A stretch of 8,563 bases of DNA, from positions 1 to 8,563 of the forward strand of contig CAUBQN010000062.1 in the NCBI GenBank assembly GCA_958438125.1, given 5' to 3'. The notes under the pieces were generated by a model that was given only the letters and a program-made list of their open reading frames with translations, did no database searches and was not told the DNA's origin. The position numbers and the translations under genes are program-made. How positions within the stretch are numbered: the first letter of the stretch is position 1; every line of letters begins with the position of its first letter. Source of the DNA: an uncultured Collinsella sp. (GTDB lineage: Bacteria > Actinomycetota > Coriobacteriia > Coriobacteriales > Coriobacteriaceae). Of the stretch, positions 1-7,050 are shown in pieces.

Positions 1-46
1 CCACCGCACGGCGCGGGCGGTTGAAGCGATTGAAAGGAACCCCTCC

Positions 47-580
47 ATGTTGAAGAAAACCCTCGCCTTCGCCCTGTCGGCGGCGCTTTTCGCGTTCTCG
101 CTCGCCGGCTGCGGCGGAAATTCAATCGACAGCGCAAAGGCAAGCGATGCCGATTCCCAGGAAAAAACTGAACAGGCGGCCGATGCGCCCGAGGGCGCAA
201 GCGCTGCCCCCATCACCGCCGACAAGGTGGCCGACGGCACCTATCCGATCACCGTAGATTCCAGCTCGAACATGTTCAGGATTGTAGACGCCCAGCTCAT
301 CGTGGAAAACGGCTCCATGCACTGCGTGATGACACTTTCCGGCACGGGCTACGGCAAGCTCTTCATGGGCACGGGCGACGAGGCTGCCGCCGCAAGCGAG
401 GCCAACTTCATCCCCTATGTGGAAAACGCGGAAGGCAAGTACACCTACGACGTGCCCGTTGATGCGCTCGACGAGGACACCGCCTGCGCCGCGTGGAGCA
501 TTAAAAGGGAGCGGTGGTACGACCGCACGCTCGTATTCGAATCCGCCGGTGTCGATCTGCGCGCCGACGCGCTGAAGTAA
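47..580 (+). CDS. Small secreted lipoprotein with NEAT-like beta domain, iron-uptake cassette
   Basis: Encodes 177 residues. An N-terminal lipoprotein signal peptide is clear: basic MLKK, a hydrophobic stretch 5-20, and lipobox LAGC with the lipidated Cys at 22. A low-complexity acidic/Ala linker (about 25-56) leads to one domain (about 57-167) that starts DGTYPITVD and ends in WYDRTLVFES. The order of segments (DGTY strand, IVENGSMHCVMTLSG hairpin, YDVPVDALDEDTACAAW, final YDRTLVF strand) resembles NEAT-type surface domains. It also aligns by eye with residues 48-145 of the next gene's product. The start is supported by AAAGGA 8 nt upstream of the ATG. It ends 4 nt before the binding-protein gene, so the two are probably co-transcribed. 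Inferred role: a membrane-anchored accessory that captures or passes on the ligand of the downstream ABC importer. The second Tyr of the heme-binding YxxxY motif of classical NEAT domains is not evident, so heme binding is not claimed. Confidence 0.85.
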   Translation: MLKKTLAFALSAALFAFSLAGCGGNSIDSAKASDADSQEKTEQAADAPEGASAAPITADKVADGTYPITVDSSSNMFRIVDAQLIVENGSMHCVMTLSGTGYGKLFMGTGDEAAAASEANFIPYVENAEGKYTYDVPVDALDEDTACAAWSIKRERWYDRTLVFESAGVDLRADALK

Positions 581-584
581 CACC

Positions 585-2156
585 ATGCGGTCGATTCTTC
601 CCAAGGGGGAAAGCAAAAAGCGCCGCAGCATCGCGGCGCGCGCGATCGCCTGCGTTCTCGTCGCCCTGCTCGCGCTTCCCTTCGCGGGGTGCAGTGCGAG
701 CCCGAACGCGACCGGTGCCACGACGGGCTCTCAGGAATACACTGTGAGCGTCTCGCTTTCCGGCGGGTCAGGGCGCGCAAGCATCGCCTCACCCACCACA
801 ATTGTGAAGGATGGCGACACCTACACCGCGACCATCACCTGGTCAAGTTCGAACTACGACAAAATGACCGTCAACGGCGTGGACTACGCGCCCGTAAACG
901 ACGGCGGCAACTCCACGTTCGAGATACCCGTCACGCTCGACGAGGACATCGCCGTGTCGGCCGAGACCGTCGCCATGTCGACGCCGCACACCATCGACTA
1001 CACGATCCACTTCGACTCATCCACCATGAAGAAGAAAACGGGCGACGATGCAAGCGGCGGCTCCCCTGCGGGAACGGCTTCAAACGCCGCGGCCGACTTC
1101 CACAACGCCGATTTGGGCTGCGGCTGGGAGCCGACGGGGACGCTTCAGCTAGAATACGCCAAGCACTTCACTGTCGACGAGTTCGAAGGCGGCTTGCGGC
1201 TTATCTGCGTTTCGAACGGGGAGCGCTTCCTCGTGGTGCCGCAGGATGCGAAGGTACCTGATGGGTTGAGCTCCGACATCGCGGTCATAAGGCGCCCCGC
1301 CGACAAGGTGTACCTTGTGTCGTCGGCGACGATGTGCCTGGTCGACGCGCTCGATGCGAACGACAATATCATCATGTCGGGCACGAAGGCCGACGATTGC
1401 TCGGTCGCAGGCTTCAAAAGCGCGCTCGAAAGTGGGGCGATCGCCTACGGCGGCAAGTACAGCGCGCCCGACTACGAGCGAATATCGGCCTCGGGCTGCA
1501 CGCTCGCCATCGAGAACACTATGATCAACCACACGCCCGATGTGAAGGAAAAGCTGCAGAAGCTCGGGCTCGTCGTGCTCACCGAACAGTCGTCGAGCGA
1601 GCCCGAAGCACTCGGGCGCGTCGAGTGGATTAAGCTTTTCGGCGTCCTGTTCGACAAGGAAGACGAGGCCGCACGCCTGTTCAACGAGCAGAAGGCCCGC
1701 GTCGAGCAAACGTCGGGGCTCGCGTCGTCAGGTAAAACCGTGGCGTATTTCTACATTAACTCGAACGGGGCCGCCGTCACGCGGCGGGCGGGCGACTACG
1801 TGGCGCAGATGATCGAGCTTGCAGGCGGCAACTACGCGCTCGATGACGCGCAGACGGCGTCGACGTCAGGTTCGTCAGTAACGCTCGAAATGGAGCGCTT
1901 CTACGCGACGGCGAAGGATGCCGACATCATCGTCTACAACGGCACCATCGACGAATCGGTTGCCACCTTGAAAGACTTCGTAGGCAAAAACGCGCTATTG
2001 TCGCAGTTCAAAGCTGTAAAGAACGGCAACGTCTGGGTCACAAGCGCCGACATGTACCAGCAGATGACTTCTACCGCCGACATTATCGACGAGCTGCACG
2101 GGGCGTTCACCGGCGATGACGCGAGCGACTTCCATTATCTGAGGAAGCTTGGCTAG
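585..2156 (+). CDS. ABC importer substrate-binding lipoprotein (iron/siderophore/heme type) with N-terminal NEAT-like domain
   Basis: Encodes 523 residues. After a basic N-terminus (KGESKKRR) comes a hydrophobic segment 19-35 and lipobox FAGC with the lipidated Cys at 36. Residues about 48-145 form a beta-rich domain (EYTVSVSLSGG, IVKDGDTYTATITW, NSTFEIPVTLDEDIAVSAETVAMS, IDYTIHFDS). A Gly/Ser/Ala-rich linker follows at 150-172. Residues about 185-523 look like a class III periplasmic-binding fold (BtuF/FepB/TroA-like, Peripla_BP_2): PADKVYLVSSATMCLVDAL, YGGKYSAPDYERI, LAIENTMINHTPDVKEKLQKLGL, and EALGRVEWIKLFGVLF, followed by a long backbone helix and a second lobe. At 523 residues it is much longer than the usual 300-350 because of the extra N-terminal domain. 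The gene sits 4 nt after the lipoprotein gene and directly before the permease gene. Ligand specificity is unknown: iron-siderophore, heme and corrinoid are all possible. Confidence 0.9.
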   Translation: MRSILPKGESKKRRSIAARAIACVLVALLALPFAGCSASPNATGATTGSQEYTVSVSLSGGSGRASIASPTTIVKDGDTYTATITWSSSNYDKMTVNGVDYAPVNDGGNSTFEIPVTLDEDIAVSAETVAMSTPHTIDYTIHFDSSTMKKKTGDDASGGSPAGTASNAAADFHNADLGCGWEPTGTLQLEYAKHFTVDEFEGGLRLICVSNGERFLVVPQDAKVPDGLSSDIAVIRRPADKVYLVSSATMCLVDALDANDNIIMSGTKADDCSVAGFKSALESGAIAYGGKYSAPDYERISASGCTLAIENTMINHTPDVKEKLQKLGLVVLTEQSSSEPEALGRVEWIKLFGVLFDKEDEAARLFNEQKARVEQTSGLASSGKTVAYFYINSNGAAVTRRAGDYVAQMIELAGGNYALDDAQTASTSGSSVTLEMERFYATAKDADIIVYNGTIDESVATLKDFVGKNALLSQFKAVKNGNVWVTSADMYQQMTSTADIIDELHGAFTGDDASDFHYLRKLG

Positions 2157-2160
2157 CGTC

Positions 2161-3201
2161 ATGAGAAGCCGGCTTTCCATGACATACGACGAATCGGGGC
2201 GCGCCGCGCGGTGTCGCGTCGTGACGGCGCTGCTCGCTGTTGTCCTCATCGTGCTCGTCGGGGCCAACCTGTGCATCGGGAGCGTGCTCGTGCCCGCAGA
2301 CCACATCCCCGGCATCCTTTCGGGCGGCGCGGCCAATTCCATGGAAAGCCAGGTCATCTGGGAGATTCGCCTGCCGCGCGTGCTTTCAGCCGTGCTTCTC
2401 GGCGGGGCACTTTCGCTCTCCGGGTTCCTGCTGCAGACGTTTTTCAACAACCCCATCGCCGACCCGTTCATCTTGGGCGTCTCCTCGGGCGCAAAGTTCG
2501 TCGTGGCGCTTACGATGATCGTACTTCTGGGTGCGAACCAGGCCATGTCCTCGCCGGCCATGGTGGTCGCAGCGTTTCTGGGCTCGCTTATCACCATCGG
2601 CTTCGTGCTCCTCATCGCACGGCGCATAAGTTCCATGGCCATGCTCATCGTGGCGGGCGTCATGGTGGGATACATCTGCTCGGCGGCGACGAACTTCCTC
2701 ATCGCCTTCGCCGACGACCAGTCCATCGTAAACCTGCACAACTGGTCTTTGGGTAGTTTCTCGGGTTCGAGCTGGGATGACGTCGTGGTCATCGCGGTCG
2801 TGGTGATCACCGTGAGCGCATGCGTATTCGCGATATCGAAGCCCCTTTCCGCCTTCCAGCTGGGAGAAGCCTACGCGAAAAGCGTCGGCGTGAACGTCGC
2901 ACGCTTCCGCGTGGTGCTCGTCCTTCTAGCGAGCATGCTCTCCGCCTGCGTGACCGCGTTCGCTGGCCCGGTGTCGTTCGTAGGCATCGCGGTTCCGCAT
3001 CTCGTGAAGTCGGCGCTGAAGTCGTCGAAGCCCATCCGCGTGATTCCTGCGTGCTTCTTGGGAGGCGCCATCTTCTGCGCGGGCTGCGATTTGATCGCGC
3101 GCACGCTGTTCTCTCCCGTCGAGCTTTCCATCAGCGCCGTCACCGCCATCTTCGGCGCGCCGGTGGTTATCGCGCTCATGTTGAAGAAGCGGGTGAGGTA
3201 G
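2161..3201 (+). CDS. FecCD-family ABC transporter permease
   Basis: Encodes 346 residues from the ATG at 2161, the normal size for the FecCD/BtuC family. Such permeases form a homodimeric or heterodimeric channel in the membrane for iron-siderophore, heme or cobalamin uptake. Family motifs are visible: IRLPR at 69-73, SLSGFLLQTFFNNPIADPFILGVSSGA at about 85-111, a GxxxSW-like segment near 195-205 (WSLGSFSGSSWDD), FAGPVSFVGIAVPHLVK at 267-283, and the C-terminal ELSISAVTAIFGAPVVIALML. Many hydrophobic helices agree with about ten membrane spans. An in-frame TTG at 2149, overlapping the stop of the previous gene, would add four residues. I prefer the ATG at 2161 because GAGGAA at 2141-2146 is too close to the TTG. 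Either way the genes are translationally coupled. Only one permease gene is present, so the channel is probably a homodimer. Confidence 0.93.
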   Translation: MRSRLSMTYDESGRAARCRVVTALLAVVLIVLVGANLCIGSVLVPADHIPGILSGGAANSMESQVIWEIRLPRVLSAVLLGGALSLSGFLLQTFFNNPIADPFILGVSSGAKFVVALTMIVLLGANQAMSSPAMVVAAFLGSLITIGFVLLIARRISSMAMLIVAGVMVGYICSAATNFLIAFADDQSIVNLHNWSLGSFSGSSWDDVVVIAVVVITVSACVFAISKPLSAFQLGEAYAKSVGVNVARFRVVLVLLASMLSACVTAFAGPVSFVGIAVPHLVKSALKSSKPIRVIPACFLGGAIFCAGCDLIARTLFSPVELSISAVTAIFGAPVVIALMLKKRVR

Positions 3202-4512
3202 ATGGGGGAATTCGTGCCGCGGCCCAAAACGCTCGGAAGGGACATTCCATGCTTAGACAGTCCTGAGCTCGCACGAAAGCGCCAGAAGGCACTCTCGGCT
3301 CGTGCGGAACTGCGCGCGGAACGCCTCCTCCGAGCGGAGTCGAACCTCGAAACCCCGGTCGAAACGCAGGCTGACGGAGCGCCGCTTTTCCGCATAAGCG
3401 ACCTGTCGGCGGGCTACGACAAGAAGGTCGTAGTCGAAGGCGTCGATCTGGAGGTTCGCGCGGGCGACGTCGTGGCGCTCATCGGGCCGAACGGCTCGGG
3501 CAAGTCGACCATCTTGAAAACCATCACACGCCATCTGGCACCGCTTGCCGGCGCGGTCGAGCTCGACGGGCGGGAGATTTCCCGATGGAAGACGGCGGAG
3601 TTCGCAAGGAACCTTGCCGTTATGCTGACAGATCGCCCCCGGACCGAGCTCCTCACCTGCCGCGATATCGTAGAGGCGGGAAGGCATCCCTACACCGGGC
3701 GAATGGGCACACTCTCGCCCGACGACCATAGTCGGGTCGATGAGGCCATGAAAACCGCACATGTGGAAGAGCTCGCCGAGCGCGACTTCATGCAGATAAG
3801 CGACGGGCAACGCCAGCGCGTCATGCTCGCACGCGCCATCGCGCAGGATCCGCGTGTGCTCGTGCTCGACGAGCCCACGTCGTATCTCGATATCCGCTAC
3901 CAGATCGACCTGCTGCGAATACTTCGCCACCTTGCGAAATCGCGGAATGTGGCTGTCATCATGTCCATCCACGAACTCGAGCTCGCGCAGAAAAGCGCCG
4001 ACAAGGTGATTTGCGTGAAGGACGGCCGGGTCTTCCGCGCCGGCGCACCCGAGGACATATTCACGCGCGAGACGATTGGCGAGCTCTACGGCCTTCAACA
4101 TGGCACCTTCAACGAGCGCTTCGGCAGCGTGGAAATTGGGCGCCCACACGGCGATGCGCACACGTTCGTCATCGCCGGCGCAGGTACGGGGTCGGCTGTG
4201 TTTCGCCAGCTCATCCGGCAGGGCAAGGCGTTCTACGCGGGCGTTCTGCACGAAGGGGACATCGACTGCGAGCTCGCGCGCGACCTGGCGACGGAATGCG
4301 TGGCCGAGCGCGCCTTCGAGCCGATCGGGGATAAAACCATAGCCCGCGCCAAAGAGCTCCTCGTCCACTGCGCGAGCCTTATCGTGTGCCCCGCCGCCTT
4401 CGGCACCATAAACGCCCGCAACGCAGAGCTCGTCAAGTTCGCACGTTCGCATGGTATCGAGGTCATGCGAACGTGCAAAGGCGCATCGGAGGATTCCAAT
4501 GGATACGCCTAG
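3202..4512 (+). CDS. ABC transporter ATPase (FecE/FhuC-like) with extra C-terminal domain
   Basis: Encodes 436 residues, against about 260 for a typical FecE. It has an N-terminal extension (1-60, charged Arg/Glu-rich helix 22-48), an ABC ATPase domain at about 62-310 and an additional domain at about 318-436. ATPase motifs: Walker A GPNGSGKST at 95-103, signature SDGQRQR at 200-206 (Gly-to-Asp variant of SGGQ), Walker B VLVLDEP at 219-225 with D-loop SYLD, and H-loop His at 257. The usual Q-loop Gln is absent: the position reads LAVMLTDRPR, which I recall from a subgroup of gut-bacterial importers. The C-terminal part (FVIAGAGTGSAVFRQLIRQGKAFYAGVLHEGDID...) looks like a Rossmann-like alpha/beta module of unknown function. 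The ATG directly follows the permease stop. A GTG at 3214, preceded by a GGGGGA run, is an alternative start that would drop four residues. It powers uptake by the permease. Confidence 0.92.
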   Translation: MGEFVPRPKTLGRDIPCLDSPELARKRQKALSARAELRAERLLRAESNLETPVETQADGAPLFRISDLSAGYDKKVVVEGVDLEVRAGDVVALIGPNGSGKSTILKTITRHLAPLAGAVELDGREISRWKTAEFARNLAVMLTDRPRTELLTCRDIVEAGRHPYTGRMGTLSPDDHSRVDEAMKTAHVEELAERDFMQISDGQRQRVMLARAIAQDPRVLVLDEPTSYLDIRYQIDLLRILRHLAKSRNVAVIMSIHELELAQKSADKVICVKDGRVFRAGAPEDIFTRETIGELYGLQHGTFNERFGSVEIGRPHGDAHTFVIAGAGTGSAVFRQLIRQGKAFYAGVLHEGDIDCELARDLATECVAERAFEPIGDKTIARAKELLVHCASLIVCPAAFGTINARNAELVKFARSHGIEVMRTCKGASEDSNGYA

Positions 4513-4549
4513 GCGCGGTCCAAGAAATCGTCCGCATCCCCATCTGACA

Positions 4550-4568
4550 CTATTTCACCGCAACTTAG
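4550..4568 (+). repeat. 19-nt intergenic repeat, left copy
   Basis: CTATTTCACCGCAACTTAG is the exact reverse complement of 6228-6246. A one-mismatch version of its core is at 6281-6298. This copy lies in the gap after the ABC ATPase gene and has no partner arm nearby, so it is a solitary half of the palindromic element seen complete at 6230-6298. Its function is unknown. A REP-like dispersed repeat is the simplest reading. Confidence 0.75.
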
Positions 4569-4645
4569 AAGGTGTCGTCGTATAACGCTTCACCCCAAAT
4601 TAAATTGATTCGTTGAATAGACACATTACAAATCTTTAGACTTCG

Positions 4646-4670
4646 TTTAATCTACAAGTGGGTATTATCA
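4646..4670. promoter_or_regulatory. Candidate TetR operator in radical SAM promoter
   Basis: The segment contains TAATCTAC (4648-4655) and ATTATC (4664-4669) with the same 8-nt spacing as in the TetR leader at 6978-7002. Position by position, 16 of 25 bases agree between the two sites, concentrated in the two half-sites; TAAT and ATTA are symmetric. It lies about 30 nt upstream of the radical SAM start codon and overlaps a -10-like TATTAT, a suitable place for repression. Confidence 0.5.
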
Positions 4671-4700
4671 CACATTAAGCACACGTGAAAGGATATACCC

Positions 4701-6134
4701 ATGTCGCTTACACAGTCAGCAGAGCGTGAAGCGCTTAACAAGCTCATCGATTATCTCGACGACAACCCGCAAGAAAACATCGACAAAATCATGGACCTCG
4801 TGAACAAGCTGGTCCCCAATCGCGTATTTCCTGTACAGCGAGAGGCATTCACCAATGTCATCAAGAGCCGCGGCAATTGGTATGACCTGACCATGCGTGT
4901 GTTCAGCCTTAATCCCCAGATGCGAACCAAACTGCTTAAGACCCTCATTGTCGACGCCAACCTGCTTGCTTGGCCAGAGCAGGAAAAGAACCGCGAAAAG
5001 TACCAGTGCAACGTTCCGTGGGCCATCCTGCTCGATCCCACGAGCGCCTGCAACCTGCATTGCACGGGCTGCTGGGCCGCCGAGTACGGCTACAAGCAGA
5101 ATCTCTCGTTCGAAGACATCGACTCTATCGTTACACAGGGCAAAGAGCTCGGTACGCATATCTACATCTATACCGGCGGCGAGCCGCTCGTCCGCAAGCA
5201 CGACCTGATCAGAATTTGCGAAAAGCATCAGGACTGCGTGTTTCTCTGCTTTACCAACTCCACGCTGATCGACGAGGCCTTCTGCGACGATATGATTCGC
5301 GTAGGTAATTTTGTCCCCGCCATCAGCGCCGAGGGCAATGAGCACACCACCGACGCCCGTCGCGGCGAGGGTACCTACGCAAAAATCGAGCACGCAATGA
5401 AACTCCTGCGCGAGCGCGACTTGCCATTTGGTATCTCCACCTGTTGGACCAGCGCCAATGCCGATACGGTTGCTACCGAGGAGAACATGGACTGGATGAT
5501 CGGCGAGGGAGCACTCTTCTGCTGGTACTTCCACTTTATGCCGGTTGGCCGCAATGCAACCCCCGAGCTCATGCCCACGCCCGAGCAGCGCGAGCACATG
5601 TATCACTTTATCCGCGAAATGCGTGAGAAGAAGCCGCTGTTTACGCTCGACTTCCAAAACGACGGCGAGTTTGTAGGCGGATGTATCGCCGGCGGCCGCC
5701 GCTACCTGCACATCAATGCCGCCGGAGACGTGGAGCCGTGCGTGTTCATCCACTACTCAAACGTCAACATCCACGATGTGAGCTTACTCGACGCGCTGCG
5801 CTCTCCCCTCTTTATGAAGTACTACGAAAACATGCCGTTCAACGACAACTACCTCAAACCATGCCCCATGCTCGAGAATCCCGACGTGCTGCCCAAAATG
5901 GTCGCCGAGAGTGGCGCAATGAGCACCGATCTTATCGAGAAGGAGTCACCCGAGCAGCTGCGCGAAAAGACCCAGGCTGCCGCCGAGGCATGGTCACCTG
6001 TCGCCGACCGCATCTGGAACGACTCCGACGATCCGCTATACGCCAAGCGTCACGAGGATAAGTCGCAGGGTATGGCCGATAGCGACATGCACAAGTTCGA
6101 AAAACAAGGCCGCACACTCAAAAACGGCGATTAA
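4701..6134 (+). CDS. Radical SAM protein with SPASM/Twitch-like C-terminal region
   Basis: Encodes 477 residues. The radical SAM cluster motif is C117-x3-C121-x2-C124 (SACNLHCTGCWAAEYG), preceded by a beta-strand (WAILLDPTS) and followed by YTGGEP at 158-162, the SAM-binding GGE motif. Residues 1-105 are a mainly helical N-terminal region. The C-terminal part has C328 (GGCIAGGRRYLHINAAGDVEPC), C347 in a GX4C arrangement, and C388 (KPCPM), suggesting a second iron-sulphur cluster. The tail 411-477 is charged. The start has AAAGGATAT just upstream. The protein belongs to a family I know from many strictly anaerobic gut Firmicutes and Coriobacteria without an agreed function. Candidate roles are peptide or lipid modification; a membrane-lipid role fits the flippase-like neighbour but is speculative. 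It probably needs anaerobiosis for its clusters. Confidence 0.93.
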   Translation: MSLTQSAEREALNKLIDYLDDNPQENIDKIMDLVNKLVPNRVFPVQREAFTNVIKSRGNWYDLTMRVFSLNPQMRTKLLKTLIVDANLLAWPEQEKNREKYQCNVPWAILLDPTSACNLHCTGCWAAEYGYKQNLSFEDIDSIVTQGKELGTHIYIYTGGEPLVRKHDLIRICEKHQDCVFLCFTNSTLIDEAFCDDMIRVGNFVPAISAEGNEHTTDARRGEGTYAKIEHAMKLLRERDLPFGISTCWTSANADTVATEENMDWMIGEGALFCWYFHFMPVGRNATPELMPTPEQREHMYHFIREMREKKPLFTLDFQNDGEFVGGCIAGGRRYLHINAAGDVEPCVFIHYSNVNIHDVSLLDALRSPLFMKYYENMPFNDNYLKPCPMLENPDVLPKMVAESGAMSTDLIEKESPEQLREKTQAAAEAWSPVADRIWNDSDDPLYAKRHEDKSQGMADSDMHKFEKQGRTLKNGD

Positions 6135-6167
6135 TGCCGCTTCACACGACAAACGCTCTGAAATGAA

Positions 6168-6206
6168 GCGGAGCAGCCTCGAAGCTCATCTTCGAGGCTG
6201 CTCCGC
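6168..6206. terminator. Strong hairpin, probable bidirectional terminator
   Basis: A perfect 17-bp stem (6168-6184 with 6190-6206, arm GCGGAGCAGCCTCGAAG) encloses a 5-nt loop CTCAT. It lies 33 nt after the radical SAM stop and between convergent genes. On the plus side a TTTT follows at 6223-6226. On the minus side the sequence after the stem reads TTCATTT. The T-tracts are modest, but the position between convergent genes supports termination in both directions. Confidence 0.75.
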
Positions 6207-6227
6207 CTTACCATCAAAACAGTTTTC

Positions 6228-6298
6228 CTAAGTTGCGGTGAAATAGGGACTAGATCGGCCTTCCAATAGCCAAAACGATCCCTATTCCACCGCAACTT
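6228..6298. repeat. Long palindromic repeat element (REP-like)
   Basis: Arms 6230-6249 (AAGTTGCGGTGAAATAGGGA) and 6279-6298 are inverted repeats matching at 19 of 20 positions, separated by 29 nt. The left arm plus two upstream bases (6228-6246) is repeated in inverse orientation at 4550-4568. It is non-coding and sits between two convergent genes, just downstream of the TetR stop. It could fold as RNA and end minus-strand transcription, but there is no T-tract. A dispersed palindromic element is more likely. Confidence 0.75.
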
Positions 6299-6322
6299 CT
6301 TTAAGTTGTTGAATTATCGATG

Positions 6323-6934
6323 CTATTCCAAGCGAGATTCCAGACTCGACAGGCCATTAAGAGTCAGGTCGTTGGCGACCTCAGAGACGCGCTCGATAGG
6401 AACCGAGCCGTCAGACAGCGCCCACGTGCGATAGATACCGATAATACCCGACAGCAAAAACGCCAGATAGTAGTCGAACATCTCGTCCTTGAGACCTTGG
6501 GGCAGCAGATCGCGTTCGGCAATCTCGTGCTCGAGCGGCGCACGAAGACGAGCCATAAAATCATCGAGCGGAATGTTCTCGATCAGCTGACGATTGAGCA
6601 CCAAGTTGTTGCACAGTGCCTCGTTAACGGTTTTAAAGAAGGTCGCCGCCGCGCCAAGAGCGCGCTCGCTGGTGTCACCGTCCATAGAAGCAAGCGTTTT
6701 CTCGACCGAGTCGACAATCATCTCCACCACATCGACGGCAATGGCATCGAGCAGGCCGTCAACCGTACCAAAGTGAACGTAAAAGGTCTTGCGGTCGACA
6801 TTGGCCTCGCGCGCGATGGCACTCACCGTAATGTCTGCCAGCGGCTTTTCCATGAGCAGGCGCTCGAAAGCCGAAAGGATGGCATTACGGCTGCGAATGA
6901 TGCGACGATCAAGACGCGGTTTGCTGGTTGCCAT
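6323..6934 (-). CDS. TetR/AcrR-family transcriptional regulator
   Basis: Encodes 203 residues from the ATG at 6934, which has AAGGGA 7 nt upstream; an upstream in-frame ATG at 6961 lacks such a site. The N-terminal DNA-binding domain is typical: RRIIRSRNAILSAFERLLMEKPLADI, then helix-turn-helix ITVSAIAREANVDRKTFYVHF at 35-55. The all-helical C-terminal half (about 60-200) would bind a small ligand and form the dimer. The region LAFLLSGIIGIYRTWALSDG resembles the ligand-domain ending of TetR_C-type members. It is convergent with the radical SAM gene and follows the flippase-like gene in the same direction after 116 nt. Two copies of a dyad, in its own leader and in the radical SAM promoter region, point to autoregulation and control of that gene. 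The ligand is unknown. Confidence 0.93.
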   Translation of the reverse strand: MATSKPRLDRRIIRSRNAILSAFERLLMEKPLADITVSAIAREANVDRKTFYVHFGTVDGLLDAIAVDVVEMIVDSVEKTLASMDGDTSERALGAAATFFKTVNEALCNNLVLNRQLIENIPLDDFMARLRAPLEHEIAERDLLPQGLKDEMFDYYLAFLLSGIIGIYRTWALSDGSVPIERVSEVANDLTLNGLSSLESRLE

Positions 6935-7050
6935 GGGCGTGTCCCTTCGATATGCGAGCAATCATCAACAGATGAGAGATAATCTACGTAAGAGGATTAT
7001 CCCCCATACAGCACAAATATGCCCCGCATCATGAAGAACGCACGACTGCC
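6935..7050 (-). promoter_or_regulatory. Leader/promoter region of the TetR gene
   Basis: This 116-nt gap separates the flippase-like gene from the TetR gene, both on the minus strand. It holds the dyad at 6978-7002 and the ribosome-binding site AAGGGA (6942-6947). No clear -35/-10 pair stands out, and no terminator hairpin follows the flippase-like stop. The two genes could be read through as an operon with an additional promoter here. Confidence 0.35.
6978..7002. promoter_or_regulatory. Candidate TetR autoregulatory operator
   Basis: GATAATC (6978-6984) and GATTATC (6995-7001) form a perfect 7-bp inverted repeat with a 10-nt spacer. This is within the size range of TetR-family operators. 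It lies 44 nt upstream of the TetR start codon. The same TAATCTAC...ATTATC pattern recurs at 4646-4670. Confidence 0.6.

Larger units (their letters stand above)
4513..4700 (+). promoter_or_regulatory. Promoter region of the radical SAM gene
   Basis: This 188-nt gap is clearly richer in A+T than the flanking genes, especially 4596-4690. A possible promoter is TTGATT (4605-4610), 16 nt, TACAAA (4627-4632). Another -10-like element, TATTAT (4663-4668), lies inside the proposed operator and has only a poor -35. The exact start site cannot be decided. The gap begins with no convincing hairpin terminator for the ABC operon. It ends with the ribosome-binding site AAAGGATAT just before the ATG at 4701. 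Confidence 0.45.

Noticed and set aside
1995..2810. A 271-residue Met/Thr-rich open frame on the minus strand across the binding-protein/permease junction
   Set aside because: Its composition is that of a reversed membrane-protein gene, and it overlaps two well-supported genes.
3249..3266. Mini-frame ATG CTT AGA CAG TCC TGA preceded by AAGGGA inside the start of the ATPase gene
   Set aside because: Five codons within a coding gene and out of its frame; the ribosome-binding-site match is probably chance.
3253..4452. A 399-residue open frame on the minus strand inside the ABC ATPase gene
   Set aside because: It is antisense to a gene with intact ABC motifs, shows no recognisable domain, and has the His/Arg/Val-rich composition typical of shadow frames in GC-rich DNA.
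4571..4594. GGTG...CACC as a terminator hairpin after the ABC operon
   Set aside because: Only a 4-bp stem with a long loop and no T-tract; too weak to call.
4716..5753. A 345-residue open frame on the minus strand inside the radical SAM gene
   Set aside because: It mirrors the radical SAM coding frame, has no family motifs, and no promoter or ribosome-binding site was seen.
6320..6982. A 220-residue open frame on the plus strand covering the TetR gene
   Set aside because: It is exactly antisense to a clear TetR helix-turn-helix protein and has no recognisable domain of its own.
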